Shown: piece after piece, positions 18,027-26,780 of the stretch
Position numbering within the stretch: the stretch's first letter is position 1
Layout of the letters: each line of letters opens with the position of its first letter
Source of the DNA: Microcaldota archaeon
GTDB taxonomy: Archaea > Micrarchaeota > Micrarchaeia > Anstonellales > Bilamarchaeaceae
NCBI GenBank assembly: GCA_014727975.1
Contig: WJMK01000007.1
Location: forward strand, 1-33,420
Reading direction: 5' to 3'
DNA: 33,420 nucleotides
Position numbers and translations under genes: made by a program
The notes under the pieces: model-generated
The model's database searches: none
Told to the model about the DNA's origin: nothing
Seen by the model: only the letters and a program-made list of their open reading frames with translations

Positions 18027-18181
18027 GTTGACACACCCTGTGGGCCGAAGCCCGATTCTTATTATGGTGTGTCGAACGGCTTCAAGGCGGAAGCCCTAAA
18101 AAAGGTATTGAACCAAGAGGATACAGATGATAAGGGTGCGCTCGCTTATGCTTCCGCGCACCCACAGAGTGTGTGGTAACG
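18027..18181 (+). ncRNA. Candidate structured RNA or 5' leader upstream of NAC (unassigned)
   Basis: 155 nt between genes; perfect stems 18030-18037/18066-18073 (GACACACC/GGTGTGTC), nested 18042-18045/18050-18053, 18078-18083/18090-18095 (GGCTTC/GAAGCC), 18134-18141/18156-18163 (GGGTGCGC/GCGCACCC); no convincing ORF. Confidence 0.5.
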
Positions 18182-18514
18182 ATGATGCCAAATATGGATC
18201 CAAAGCAGATGGCCCGGATGATGAAGCAGATGGGCATAAACACAGAAGAAGTTGCAGCAGAGCGCGTAATTATTGAAACTGCGGATGAGAAGATGGTTGT
18301 TGAGCCTGCCCAGGTTACTAAGATTTCAATGCAGGGCCAGACCTCTTTCCAGATTTCCGGCAACGTGCGCACCGAGCAGTCCCTCAAGGATGAGGACATA
18401 GAGCTGGTAATGGAAAAAGCAGGCTGCACCCGCGAGCAGGCAACAGAAGCCCTCACAAAATCCGGAGGAGACATTGCAGAGGCAATCATTTCTTTCCAGC
18501 AGGAGGAAGCCTGA
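18182..18514 (+). CDS. nac: Nascent polypeptide-associated complex protein (archaeal NAC)
   Basis: MDPKQMARMMKQMGI, NAC domain, C-terminal UBA TREQATEALTKSGGDIAEAIISF. Confidence 0.96.
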   Translation: MMPNMDPKQMARMMKQMGINTEEVAAERVIIETADEKMVVEPAQVTKISMQGQTSFQISGNVRTEQSLKDEDIELVMEKAGCTREQATEALTKSGGDIAEAIISFQQEEA

Positions 18515-19386
18515 TGGGCGAAGGAGTCGGTTATGCAAAAACAATTCTTTTTGGCGAGCATTTTGTAGTGCAGGGCTCCCATGCAATCGGAGCTTCCCTT
18601 TCCAAGGAATTTTCGGTAAAAATCACGCCTTCTGAAAAGCTCAGCCTGAATATTGAAACAGGGCAGATAGTTCTTGATGCTTCCCGCGCCATCCTGGATT
18701 CATTCAGCCTTCCCGAGAACTATTTTATAGAAGCGGAAACAGGTATCCCCAGCGGGGCAGGAATGGGATGGAGCGCTGCATACTCTGTTGCGCTTGCGCG
18801 TGCAGCTGCCGCAGAAAAAGGCGCCCGGCTGGACTGGAAGGAGATTGCAAAGCACGCATATGAAGGGGAAAAGGTTTTCCACGGGAACCCCTCAGGAATA
18901 GACAATACCCTTGCCTCCCGGAAAGGCGCAATTCTTTTCAAGCGTGGAGAAGAGCCAATCCCCATCAATCTCAAGGTCCCGCTCAACCTTGTTATTGCAT
19001 ATACTGGGAAAACAGGCTACACAAAGGAGCTGGTCTCGGGCGTTGCTCGGGTAAAAGAGGAGAAGCCCGAAGCATTTGCAGATTTAATGAGAGAGGTTGA
19101 AGCGATTGTGGTGGAGGCCCGCACCTGCCTCCGTGAAGGCAATCTCGGGAGGCTCGGAGTTCTGATGGACAAGAACCAGGAGTGCCTGCGCCAGGTCGGG
19201 GTTTCTTCCCCGGAGCTGGAGGAGCTGATTTCAATGTTCAAGGATGAAGGTGCGCTGGGCGCAAAACTCACAGGCTCAGGAGGGGGCGGATGTGCAATTG
19301 CTTTGGTAAGGAGCAAGAACGATACCTCCGCAATTCTGCAGCGTATAGGTAATAAGTACCTAATTTTTGAGGCGCAAATTGGCTGA
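18514..19386 (+). CDS. mvk: Mevalonate kinase (GHMP kinase)
   Basis: GYAKTILFGEHFVVQGSHAIG, PSGAGMGWSAAYS, HGNPSGIDNTLASRKGAILF, KLTGSGGGGCAIAL. Confidence 0.93.
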   Translation: MGEGVGYAKTILFGEHFVVQGSHAIGASLSKEFSVKITPSEKLSLNIETGQIVLDASRAILDSFSLPENYFIEAETGIPSGAGMGWSAAYSVALARAAAAEKGARLDWKEIAKHAYEGEKVFHGNPSGIDNTLASRKGAILFKRGEEPIPINLKVPLNLVIAYTGKTGYTKELVSGVARVKEEKPEAFADLMREVEAIVVEARTCLREGNLGRLGVLMDKNQECLRQVGVSSPELEELISMFKDEGALGAKLTGSGGGGCAIALVRSKNDTSAILQRIGNKYLIFEAQIG

Positions 19387-19401
19387 GTTCCCTGTATCCT
19401 G

Positions 19402-19444
19402 TTCTTTCACACAGAACAACACATAAACCCCCTTAAAATTTTTT
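19402..19444 (+). terminator. Possible terminator: small hairpin followed by U-tract
   Basis: TGTTCT-ttcacac-AGAACA after the mvk stop, then ttaaaattttttt. Confidence 0.3.
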
Positions 19445-19463
19445 TCTCAATATATTCCTTTGC

Positions 19464-20036
19464 ATGAATAAGGCTTTTGTTATACAGGCAGCTTCAGCCA
19501 GAGATGTTCCAAGGAAGATGGTGGAGCCAAATGCAAGGACCAGGGTAATTCCCCAGTTCCCCAAAACAATACGCGGGCTTGTTGAGGCACGCACCGCGCT
19601 TGATTCAGTGGATGTCCTTTCCCCGAAGCATTCCCCATTCAGGGAAGCAGTTTACGGCTACAATGCGGGGAGGCGCGAAATGGCCAGGAAACTGGCAATC
19701 TCTGTACATCTTGAAGCCCTAAAAAAGGGAGATATGGATTCTGCAGAAAGGATTGCAAAAAAGTTTGGCCTTAGTCCAGAAGATGTTGATGCCAATTTTG
19801 AATGCCTTTCTGAAAAGGAGCTTTGCAGGCTCCAGAAAACAGGCCCATTCCAGGATGGGCACCCGAAAGCAAGGTTCATTGAAGATGAGATACGCGAGGA
19901 AACACCTGAAATACAGCAAACAATAGACAGGCTCCTGGAAAAAAGGCTGATTGTCTTCGTTGAGGGGGGCGCAGACCGGCTTGCCGCCTTTAGTGAATAC
20001 TGCCATGTGCTTGTGGAAAACATCCTGTATAGGTAG
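19464..20036 (+). CDS. Hypothetical helical protein
   Basis: 190 aa ORF; LKKGDMDSAERIAKKFGLSPED segment resembles part of the 10434 ORF. Confidence 0.7.
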   Translation: MNKAFVIQAASARDVPRKMVEPNARTRVIPQFPKTIRGLVEARTALDSVDVLSPKHSPFREAVYGYNAGRREMARKLAISVHLEALKKGDMDSAERIAKKFGLSPEDVDANFECLSEKELCRLQKTGPFQDGHPKARFIEDEIREETPEIQQTIDRLLEKRLIVFVEGGADRLAAFSEYCHVLVENILYR

Positions 20037-20038
20037 CG

Positions 20039-20683
20039 CTAGCTTGTTTTAGGAAGCCCCACCCTTTTGCAGAATTCTCTTACCTTGCACTCTTTGCATT
20101 TTGGGTTGCGCGGAAGGCACACGGTCTGCCCGTACCCGACCATTGCCCTGTTGCATTTGCGCACCAGGTTTTCCGGAAGGATTTCCAGCAGTTTTTTTTC
20201 CGTATCCAGCGGCTTCTTAGTCTTTACCCAGCCCAGCCTATTCGCAATCCTGTGCACATGCACATCCACAGCAAGCGTGGCCTTCCCGAATTCCCTGTTC
20301 AGGATTATGTTTGCGGTTTTCCTTCCCACGCCAGGGAGACTCATGAGCCCCTCCCGCGTACCCGGCACCTCTCCCCCAAAATCCTCCACAATCATCCTGC
20401 TCATCCCAAGGAGCTTCTTTGTTTTTGCCTTGTAGAATCCAATTGAGTAAACCAGATTCTGTAGCTTTTTTCCCCCTAGCGCAGCAACCGCCCCGGGCGT
20501 ATCCGCCACCGCAAACAGCCTCTTGCACACTTTGTAGGTATTCTCGTCCTTTGCGCGCGCGGAGAGCACCGTAAAAACCAGTGCCCTGTAAGGAGTAGTA
20601 AGGATATCGTCTTTCCTGAATACGAATGCGCCCTTCTTTTTTCCCTCCTTCCACATGTTATCCAGAACTTCAGCATATTCCAT
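20039..20683 (-). CDS. nth: Endonuclease III (DNA glycosylase/AP lyase)
   Basis: LPGVGRKTANIILN HhH with catalytic Lys, VDVHVHRIANRLG Asp, C-X6-C-X2-C-X5-C iron-sulfur cluster. Confidence 0.95.
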   Translation of the reverse strand: MEYAEVLDNMWKEGKKKGAFVFRKDDILTTPYRALVFTVLSARAKDENTYKVCKRLFAVADTPGAVAALGGKKLQNLVYSIGFYKAKTKKLLGMSRMIVEDFGGEVPGTREGLMSLPGVGRKTANIILNREFGKATLAVDVHVHRIANRLGWVKTKKPLDTEKKLLEILPENLVRKCNRAMVGYGQTVCLPRNPKCKECKVREFCKRVGLPKTS

Positions 20684-20724
20684 AGAGCAGGAATAGGAAA
20701 GGAAAATAAAAAAAGGGAGTTGGC

Positions 20725-21102
20725 CTACTCCTGGCCAGCCTCGTGTATTGCCTTAAGGGCCACAACAGCTGCAGCAGGAGCGGCGAATGCGGTAAGGTAG
20801 TAGAGAACCCATCTTATCTGGTCTCCCACCATGGGGATCAGGTAAGTGAGGTTGCTCAGGCTAACCGCACAGAACAGGAATGTCAGTGATGCGAGAAGGA
20901 ACTTCTCAAGCTCGTGGTCCTGCACATTCAGCAGGCCTACGATAACACCCAGGGCCGCCAGGAAGCTGATGGAAGTGGCTTCAGGAATCAGGGCAAATCC
21001 GGCGAATATGGCTACCAGCACACCAAGGAAGTATGCATAAGGGCCAACATCACCATGCCACTTCTTCATGTGCTTTTCAGCCTTCTTCATTTTCTTTTGC
21101 AC
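20725..21102 (-). CDS. Small multi-spanning membrane protein, unknown
   Basis: 125 aa with 3-4 hydrophobic segments; GTG start with AGGTGGA SD on the minus strand. Confidence 0.7.
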   Translation of the reverse strand: MQKKMKKAEKHMKKWHGDVGPYAYFLGVLVAIFAGFALIPEATSISFLAALGVIVGLLNVQDHELEKFLLASLTFLFCAVSLSNLTYLIPMVGDQIRWVLYYLTAFAAPAAAVVALKAIHEAGQE

Positions 21103-21201
21103 TTTAATCCACCTGAAGCTCTTAATTTCACAAACTTTATAAATATTCCTTAAAATCCCAGAAGTAATGCGCCTGCAAGAAAAGAAAAAGAAGAAAAGGG
21201 A

Positions 21202-21687
21202 TTAACCCTTTTTCTTTGGATGGGCCCTTCCTGCAGAGCGCTCCTTGGCCTTTACCATGATAATCCTGTCTGCAGTATTCTTCAGCGCAACGCTGAACCC
21301 GGGCTCCACACCGACTATCATGGTCTGTTTCCCGTGCTCCTTTACTTTGTTGAGCACAGGGATGAAATCGGTGTCCCTGGACATAATTGCAACAACATCC
21401 ACATCCGGGTTCACAACCTGCTCGGTTGCCTCAACTGCAAGGGTTACGTCCACATCGCCCGTAGTGATTTTGGGCTCAAAACCCTGGTTCACCATCGCCT
21501 CAATCAATTTGTCCGAGGCATACTGGTCCAGGTAAATCTTTGCGAACCGTATGTTTCCGTATTCGGATACCTTGCGCTTCACTTCCCGCAAATCCACGGA
21601 AAGCTGCTTGCGGATGACGTTCGGGCCGTCCACAAAAAGGGCTATCTGGGGTGTTTTTTTTCCTAAAATATTTCCAAAAATTCCCAT
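21202..21687 (-). CDS. NYN (PIN-like) domain protein, LabA/DUF88-like
   Basis: IALFVDGPNVIRKQ, DVTLAVEA, DVVAIMSRDTDFIPVLNKVKEHGKQ. Confidence 0.9.
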   Translation of the reverse strand: MGIFGNILGKKTPQIALFVDGPNVIRKQLSVDLREVKRKVSEYGNIRFAKIYLDQYASDKLIEAMVNQGFEPKITTGDVDVTLAVEATEQVVNPDVDVVAIMSRDTDFIPVLNKVKEHGKQTMIVGVEPGFSVALKNTADRIIMVKAKERSAGRAHPKKKG

Positions 21688-21717
21688 TTAACCACTTCAA
21701 AACTTGGTGCAGTTCCT

Positions 21718-22443
21718 TCACAAGTGAAAGTTAAAAAAGCTTGCGGCATTCTTTGCAGTAATCTCCCCTACCTCTTTCCCCGGAATCCCTGTAACCTCAG
21801 AAATGTACTCAATTGCATGCAGCACCCCGTCCACATTCCTCGTCACGTATGGCGCATCGGTTTCCACAACCATTTTTTCCAGCGGAATCTCTCCAATAAT
21901 CTTTTTCCTGTTCTTTGAGTGCAGGCCAATTATGGAAACGATGCCTCCCATGTCCACTGCCCGCTTCGCCTCGTCCAGCCGGCCTGCAAAAAAATGCATC
22001 ATGAATTTGCCCTTCCATCCCTCATCCTCAAGCACGTCCAGGCATTCGGATTCCGCCTTCCTTGAGTGGATTACCAGGGGCAGCTTCAGGCTCTGCGCAA
22101 GCAGTACCATCTCCCTGAACACTTCTTCTTCCAGCGCAAAATCCGCTTCGGTCTTTCCCCAGTGGAAATCCAGCCCCACTTCGCCCACTGCATTCGGAGC
22201 ACTGTCCGCAATAAACTGCATCCATTCCCCAAGGTTTTCCTTTCCCTCCTTGAGGGCAGTCTGCGGCGCAATCCCAAGGGAAAACGGCACCTCCAGCTTT
22301 TTTGCAATTTCCGCATTCTTTTTGTTGGAGCCGTGAGAATAGCCCGCAGTGCAGGGAACAATTCCATGCGGGAGCTCTTCCAGCTGCTTCCCTGAAAAAG
22401 AGTCAAGGTGGCAGTGCGCGTCGACCAAAATTCCATGCGCCAT
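21718..22443 (-). CDS. TatD family metal-dependent hydrolase
   Basis: LVDAHCHLDSF, GEVGLDFHW, LPLVIHSRKAE, VVETDAPYVTRN; ATG at 22443. Confidence 0.94.
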   Translation of the reverse strand: MAHGILVDAHCHLDSFSGKQLEELPHGIVPCTAGYSHGSNKKNAEIAKKLEVPFSLGIAPQTALKEGKENLGEWMQFIADSAPNAVGEVGLDFHWGKTEADFALEEEVFREMVLLAQSLKLPLVIHSRKAESECLDVLEDEGWKGKFMMHFFAGRLDEAKRAVDMGGIVSIIGLHSKNRKKIIGEIPLEKMVVETDAPYVTRNVDGVLHAIEYISEVTGIPGKEVGEITAKNAASFFNFHL

Positions 22444-22501
22444 GTTCAACCTTTAAAAAGAGTAATGTTATAAAACGTATAGAGTTTTCTTCGGTGAATT
22501 T

Positions 22502-22894
22502 ATGAGCGAGAAAATATTTGCATCAGCCAAAGACCTTAAAGTAGGCAAATACGTACTTATAGAGGATATGCCCTGCAGGGTAGTAAGCATGGACAAGTCC
22601 AAGCCCGGAAAGCACGGGGCAGCAAAGCTCCGCATAGTTGCAGTGGACATATTCACGGGGCAGAAAAGGAACCTCCTCACCAATACCGGAGCTGATGTCG
22701 AAGTGCCCATAATCGAGAGGAAGAACGCGCAGGTACTCTCTGTATCAGGCACCAGCGCGCAGGTTATGGACCCGCAGAGCTACGAAACATTTGAAATTAC
22801 AATACCTGAGGAACTCCAGGGAGAAATCAACGCAGGAGACGAAGTCGAGATGATGGAAGCCATGGGAAAGAAGGCAATCCTCAGGAAAAGGTGA
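22502..22894 (+). CDS. eif5a: Translation initiation factor 5A (aIF5A)
   Basis: hypusine loop SKPGKHGAAKLRIVAVDIFTG. Confidence 0.97.
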   Translation: MSEKIFASAKDLKVGKYVLIEDMPCRVVSMDKSKPGKHGAAKLRIVAVDIFTGQKRNLLTNTGADVEVPIIERKNAQVLSVSGTSAQVMDPQSYETFEITIPEELQGEINAGDEVEMMEAMGKKAILRKR

Positions 22895-22899
22895 AACTA

Positions 22900-23274
22900 A
22901 TGGATTTTGAAATCAAGGAAAAGAAGGACAATAATCTTCTGGAAAGGACTGAAGTTGATGCACTGCTGTCATTTGAGGGGCCCACTCCCCCTGTCCCGGA
23001 AATGCGGCAAACTGTTGTGCAGAAGCTTGGGTGCAACCCTGACCTTATGGTGATAAGGAAGGTTGAGCCGGGTTTTGGCGAGCAGAGTGTAAAGCTCAGG
23101 GTACATATCTACAAATCCCCTGCCCAGCTTAAGAAAATAGAGGAGAAATTCGTTCTCAAGAGGAACAAGCTTGGCGAGGAAAAGAAAGAAGAGCCTCCAA
23201 AAGAAGAGAAGACAGAAGAGAAGCCTGCAGAAGAGAAAAAAGAAGAGAAGGCTGAAGAAAAGAAGGAGGAGTAG
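22900..23274 (+). CDS. rps24e: Ribosomal protein S24e with Lys/Glu-rich tail
   Basis: EIKEKKDNNLLERTEVDALLSFEGPTPP...VHIYKSPAQLKKIE; tail EEKKEEPPKEEKTEEKPAEEKKEEKAEEKKEE. Confidence 0.95.
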   Translation: MDFEIKEKKDNNLLERTEVDALLSFEGPTPPVPEMRQTVVQKLGCNPDLMVIRKVEPGFGEQSVKLRVHIYKSPAQLKKIEEKFVLKRNKLGEEKKEEPPKEEKTEEKPAEEKKEEKAEEKKEE

Positions 23275-23283
23275 GTGCTTTAG

Positions 23284-23445
23284 ATGGCAAAAGAAAAAAA
23301 GAAAGAGAAGCCCAAAAGGGAAGGAACACTCACAAAGCCATACAAGAAAGGGAAGCACTGCCCAAAATGCGGGCCGGGCGTGAAGCTTGCTGACCACAAG
23401 AACAGGCTTTCCTGCGGAAAGTGCGGCTATTACGAGAAGAAATAG
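23284..23445 (+). CDS. rps27ae: Ribosomal protein S27ae
   Basis: Not in ORF track; [53 protein letters not shown]; Cys4 zinc ribbon; directly follows S24e. Confidence 0.96.
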   Translation: MAKEKKKEKPKREGTLTKPYKKGKHCPKCGPGVKLADHKNRLSCGKCGYYEKK

Positions 23446-24156
23446 ATGCAGAAGGAAAACTTCCTCTCCCTGTTTATCTGTTCTTTTGTTTTTCTTGTTG
23501 CTTCTTATTTTAGTGGCCAATTTCCTGTTTTCTATCTTGCAGCATTCCTGCTTATCCCTGCATTTGCAGCCTTCCATTTTTTCGGGAGGGCCCCAGCATT
23601 AACTTTTCTGGTTTTCTCAATTGTTTACCTGCTGCTTTTTTCTGTCCAGCATATTTCCACGCTTTACCTCCACATGGGCTTCCTTTCTTTTTCGCTCTAT
23701 TTTCTGTGGCCCCAGCGCAAGCCCCTTATTGAGGGATGCGGCCCTCCCCTCACGCGGATTGGATGGGGAGCTGCAATTTTCCTTTCCATGCTCGCAGTTT
23801 CTTTTATCGTGAATATCCTGATGTATTTTACGGGCTATGCTGACCAGGCCCAGATTCTGGACGTGGTTTCCGGCCTTCCACTCTACCTCCTTGTAATGGC
23901 ATTTACCCTTGGTCCCCTGAGCGAAGAGCTGTTTTTCCGTGCCTTCCTTGTGCCGCGGGCAGGAGTCCTTGCATCTGCCCTCCTGTTCATGTTCACCCAT
24001 GTTGCATATGGCTCTGCTTCTGAGCTTGCAGGCGCACTTGCACTCGGTCTCGTGCTTGGAATCGCATACAAATACCTTAAGGACCCTGTCCCCTGCATTG
24101 TTGCCCATTTCCTTTTTAACCTGCTTTCAGTAATCATGATACTCTGGGTGTATTGA
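23446..24156 (+). CDS. CPBP family intramembrane (glutamic) metalloprotease
   Basis: SEELFFRAFLVPR (EExxFR), FMFTH, HFLFN motifs in a multi-TM protein. Confidence 0.9.
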   Translation: MQKENFLSLFICSFVFLVASYFSGQFPVFYLAAFLLIPAFAAFHFFGRAPALTFLVFSIVYLLLFSVQHISTLYLHMGFLSFSLYFLWPQRKPLIEGCGPPLTRIGWGAAIFLSMLAVSFIVNILMYFTGYADQAQILDVVSGLPLYLLVMAFTLGPLSEELFFRAFLVPRAGVLASALLFMFTHVAYGSASELAGALALGLVLGIAYKYLKDPVPCIVAHFLFNLLSVIMILWVY

Positions 24157-25112
24157 TGATTGTGCTTGGGATAGAGAGCACTGCGCACACGCTGGGAATC
24201 GGAATCTTCAGGGGCGGGAAGGTTCTTTCCAATGTCCATGATATCTACAAGCCCAAAGGGGAGGGAATAATCCCCAGGAAGGCTGCAGACCACCATGCTG
24301 ATGTTCTTCCGCAGGTGCTTTCCGAATCCCTTTCCAAAGCTAAAATTTCACTTGGGGATGTAGATTTGTTTGCATTTGCCCAGGGCCCTGGGATAGGCGC
24401 GCCCCTCTCCGTAGGGTGCGTTGGCGCAAAGGCCCTTGCCCTGAAATGCTCAAAACCCCTTATTGGTGTAAACCACCCCTATGCTCACGTGAAGATTGCA
24501 GAATCCCTTACCGGGCTCAAAAGCCCCTTAATCCTTTACGTTTCCGGAGGGAATACCCAAATCCTTATTGAGGAAAAGGAAGGATTCCATATCCTTGGAG
24601 AGACCTTAGATATAGGAATCGGGAACCTTTTCGACAGTTTTGCCCGTGCAACCAAGCTTGAGTATGCCCACGGCTCCACTTTGGAGAAGCTGGCAAAAGG
24701 AGGGAAGTATGTAGAGCTGCCTTACACAGTAAAAGGGATGAACCTCTCATTCACCGGTTTGCAGACTGCGGCAATACGCGCTCTCCAGGACCACCCAGCA
24801 AAAGACGTTTCCTATTCCCTGCTTGAAACCTCCTTTTCCATGTGCTGCGAAGCGCTGGAGCGGGCCCTGTTCCTCACCCGCAGGAAATCAATTCTTGTCT
24901 GCGGAGGGGTTGCCCAGAACAAGCGCCTCCAGCAGATGCTCAAAACACTGGCAAAAGAAGACAGGGTTAAGTTCGGGGTTGCCCCGGATGAATATAATCG
25001 GGACAATGGCGCAATGATTGCATATGCAGGGGGACTCCTCTATAAAAAGAAAGGTGCAAAGCCCATAAATGAATGGGAACCGGAGCCGTTCCAGAGAATA
25101 GACTCATTCTAG
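24156..25112 (+). CDS. kae1: tRNA N6-threonylcarbamoyladenosine protein Kae1 (KEOPS), no fused Bud32 domain
   Basis: VLGIESTAHTLGIGI, ADHHADVLPQ, HPYAHV, YVSGGNTQI, CGGVAQNKRL. Confidence 0.97.
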   Translation: MIVLGIESTAHTLGIGIFRGGKVLSNVHDIYKPKGEGIIPRKAADHHADVLPQVLSESLSKAKISLGDVDLFAFAQGPGIGAPLSVGCVGAKALALKCSKPLIGVNHPYAHVKIAESLTGLKSPLILYVSGGNTQILIEEKEGFHILGETLDIGIGNLFDSFARATKLEYAHGSTLEKLAKGGKYVELPYTVKGMNLSFTGLQTAAIRALQDHPAKDVSYSLLETSFSMCCEALERALFLTRRKSILVCGGVAQNKRLQQMLKTLAKEDRVKFGVAPDEYNRDNGAMIAYAGGLLYKKKGAKPINEWEPEPFQRIDSF

Positions 25113-25925
25113 CATATCTTCAGGGTACATGAGGTACTCCAGTTCGGTTTCTCCATCGGTTTCATCCAGCCCGAGAACTACCCCCTCCATCCATTCCTCC
25201 AGGAAAAATGTTTCCCCAAGGATTGAAACCTCTACCCATGCATCGCATACAGAAGCCCCTGGCACAATCTTCCAGAGAAGCACCCTGTCACCATCCAGGT
25301 TGATGCTTTCCCCCTCATGAAGAGAAAACCCTGTCTCGTTGCTTTCAAATTCAGCAAAATCTGCCCAGTCCCGCTTGAATGCTGCAGGGTACACAAACCA
25401 GTATTCTCCCCCTCCTGCCTCAAAGCTGTCCCTGTAATCCCCGGAGTCTGCGCACCCGCTTGAATGCAGCATAAAGTATTCGCTTTCCTTTGCCATAAGA
25501 AGCCTGCTCTTGTTTACTGCGGCAATAACAACATCGTTTTCCTCATCATAAACCCTGTGCCTTACACATTCCCCATTGCAGTCCAGGAGCAGCCCAGGCG
25601 GGTCGAATTCCACCAGCCTTATGCCTGTCTCATTACCTTCCCCTGCAGGCTCCTCTTCTTCAACAGAGGTTTCGTTTCCCCCAGGCACTTCCTCCTGCCC
25701 GGTTTCATTCCCCTCCGGGGCAGTTTCGCCAGTTTCTCCGGCAGGCTCTGCGGATTCCTGCATTGATTCATCCACAATAGCAACTGATTTGTGCACCTGC
25801 TTTATGGGGGGCCTGGGTTCCCCTTCCTCCTCCGCCCCTCCAGCCGTTTCGGCTTCACCCGGCATGGCGCATCCTGAAAAAAGAATAAGCAAAACTGCAA
25901 ATGCAAGCGTTTTCCTCCAAAGCAT
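25104..25925 (-). CDS. Predicted secreted lipoprotein with acidic, sequon-rich stalk
   Basis: Signal peptide with lipobox-like LFSGC; low-complexity acidic linker; Cys-containing C-terminal domain. Confidence 0.75.
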   Translation of the reverse strand: MLWRKTLAFAVLLILFSGCAMPGEAETAGGAEEEGEPRPPIKQVHKSVAIVDESMQESAEPAGETGETAPEGNETGQEEVPGGNETSVEEEEPAGEGNETGIRLVEFDPPGLLLDCNGECVRHRVYDEENDVVIAAVNKSRLLMAKESEYFMLHSSGCADSGDYRDSFEAGGGEYWFVYPAAFKRDWADFAEFESNETGFSLHEGESINLDGDRVLLWKIVPGASVCDAWVEVSILGETFFLEEWMEGVVLGLDETDGETELEYLMYPEDMLE

Positions 25926-26027
25926 GCACAAGCTATTGAACCCAAACTATTTACATATTTCTATTTCAGGCAATTACAAAATTTTTTGTAGGTATATTTA
26001 AATTTTCCTTAACTAACACTATCCCCT

Positions 26028-26780
26028 ATGAGAACTTACAGGCTCATTGCTTCCGCCCTGCTGGCGGCACTCGCATTCATACTCCAGATTTCCAATGGAG
26101 TGGTCGGGATCCCGACAGGATTCGGGATGACCGTGGACCTTGCAGCTGTCCCGGTCCTTATTGCGCTTTTTGTGCTCGGGGCGGAATATGCGATGACTGT
26201 TGTTGCCCTGCTTGCACTGATTATACTTGCAACCTCCCCCACAGGGTATATAGGTGCACTTATGAAGATGGCCGCAACAATCCCAATGATTGTTGTCCCC
26301 TACATAATCGCAAAGGAGGAAAAAATCTACAGAGACCTTATTGGCGCAGTTGCGGTAATCCTCGGGGTGCTTGCGCTTTTCGCGCTTTCCACCGAGCTTG
26401 CCCAGATGCAGGGAATTGAGATGCTTGCAGGGATAGTTCCGCTGCTGGTTGTTGTGGCAGTGGGCTACTGGATGGCCAGGAAGGGAGGCAGGATTGACCT
26501 TTCCGATGCAAAGCTTGCCATAATTGCCCTGGCTATTGCTGCATTCTCAAGGAGCCTGATAATGACTTTTGCAAACCTCTATTTTGCAGGGCCTGTTTTC
26601 TACAGCATAACCCCGGAAGAGTTCATTGGGGCGCTTGATGCCCTTGTGCTCCCTCTTTTCGGCAGCGGGATGGGGTGGTTCGCAATATTTTTCTGGAATG
26701 TTGTGCAGTCAGCAATTGAGTTTGCATTTGCATGGGTGCCTGCCTACTATTTCGGGCTCGTGAAGAGGTACGCTGAATGA
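26028..26780 (+). CDS. ECF transporter S component (substrate unknown)
   Basis: Multi-TM S-component-like protein; ATGA-coupled to ATPase and T-component genes. Confidence 0.8.
   Translation: MRTYRLIASALLAALAFILQISNGVVGIPTGFGMTVDLAAVPVLIALFVLGAEYAMTVVALLALIILATSPTGYIGALMKMAATIPMIVVPYIIAKEEKIYRDLIGAVAVILGVLALFALSTELAQMQGIEMLAGIVPLLVVVAVGYWMARKGGRIDLSDAKLAIIALAIAAFSRSLIMTFANLYFAGPVFYSITPEEFIGALDALVLPLFGSGMGWFAIFFWNVVQSAIEFAFAWVPAYYFGLVKRYAE

Noticed and set aside
18134-18169. H/ACA guide RNA (stem followed directly by ACA at 18164-18166)
   Set aside because: Only 14 nt lie inside the stem, too short for a pseudouridylation pocket, upper stem and K-turn.
18120-18180. Resemblance to the 3' part of RNase P RNA (AGATGATAA - hairpin - ACAGAG)
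   Set aside because: The 5' hallmark GAGGAAAGUCC-like region and the GGCUUA-like 3' block are absent, and there is no room for a full RNA; kept only as something to test by covariance model search.
22969-23577. 202-aa minus-strand ORF rich in Leu/Phe
   Set aside because: Complement of the Lys/Glu-rich S24e tail and S27ae; the poly-F/L stretch is the antisense of AAG/GAA codons.
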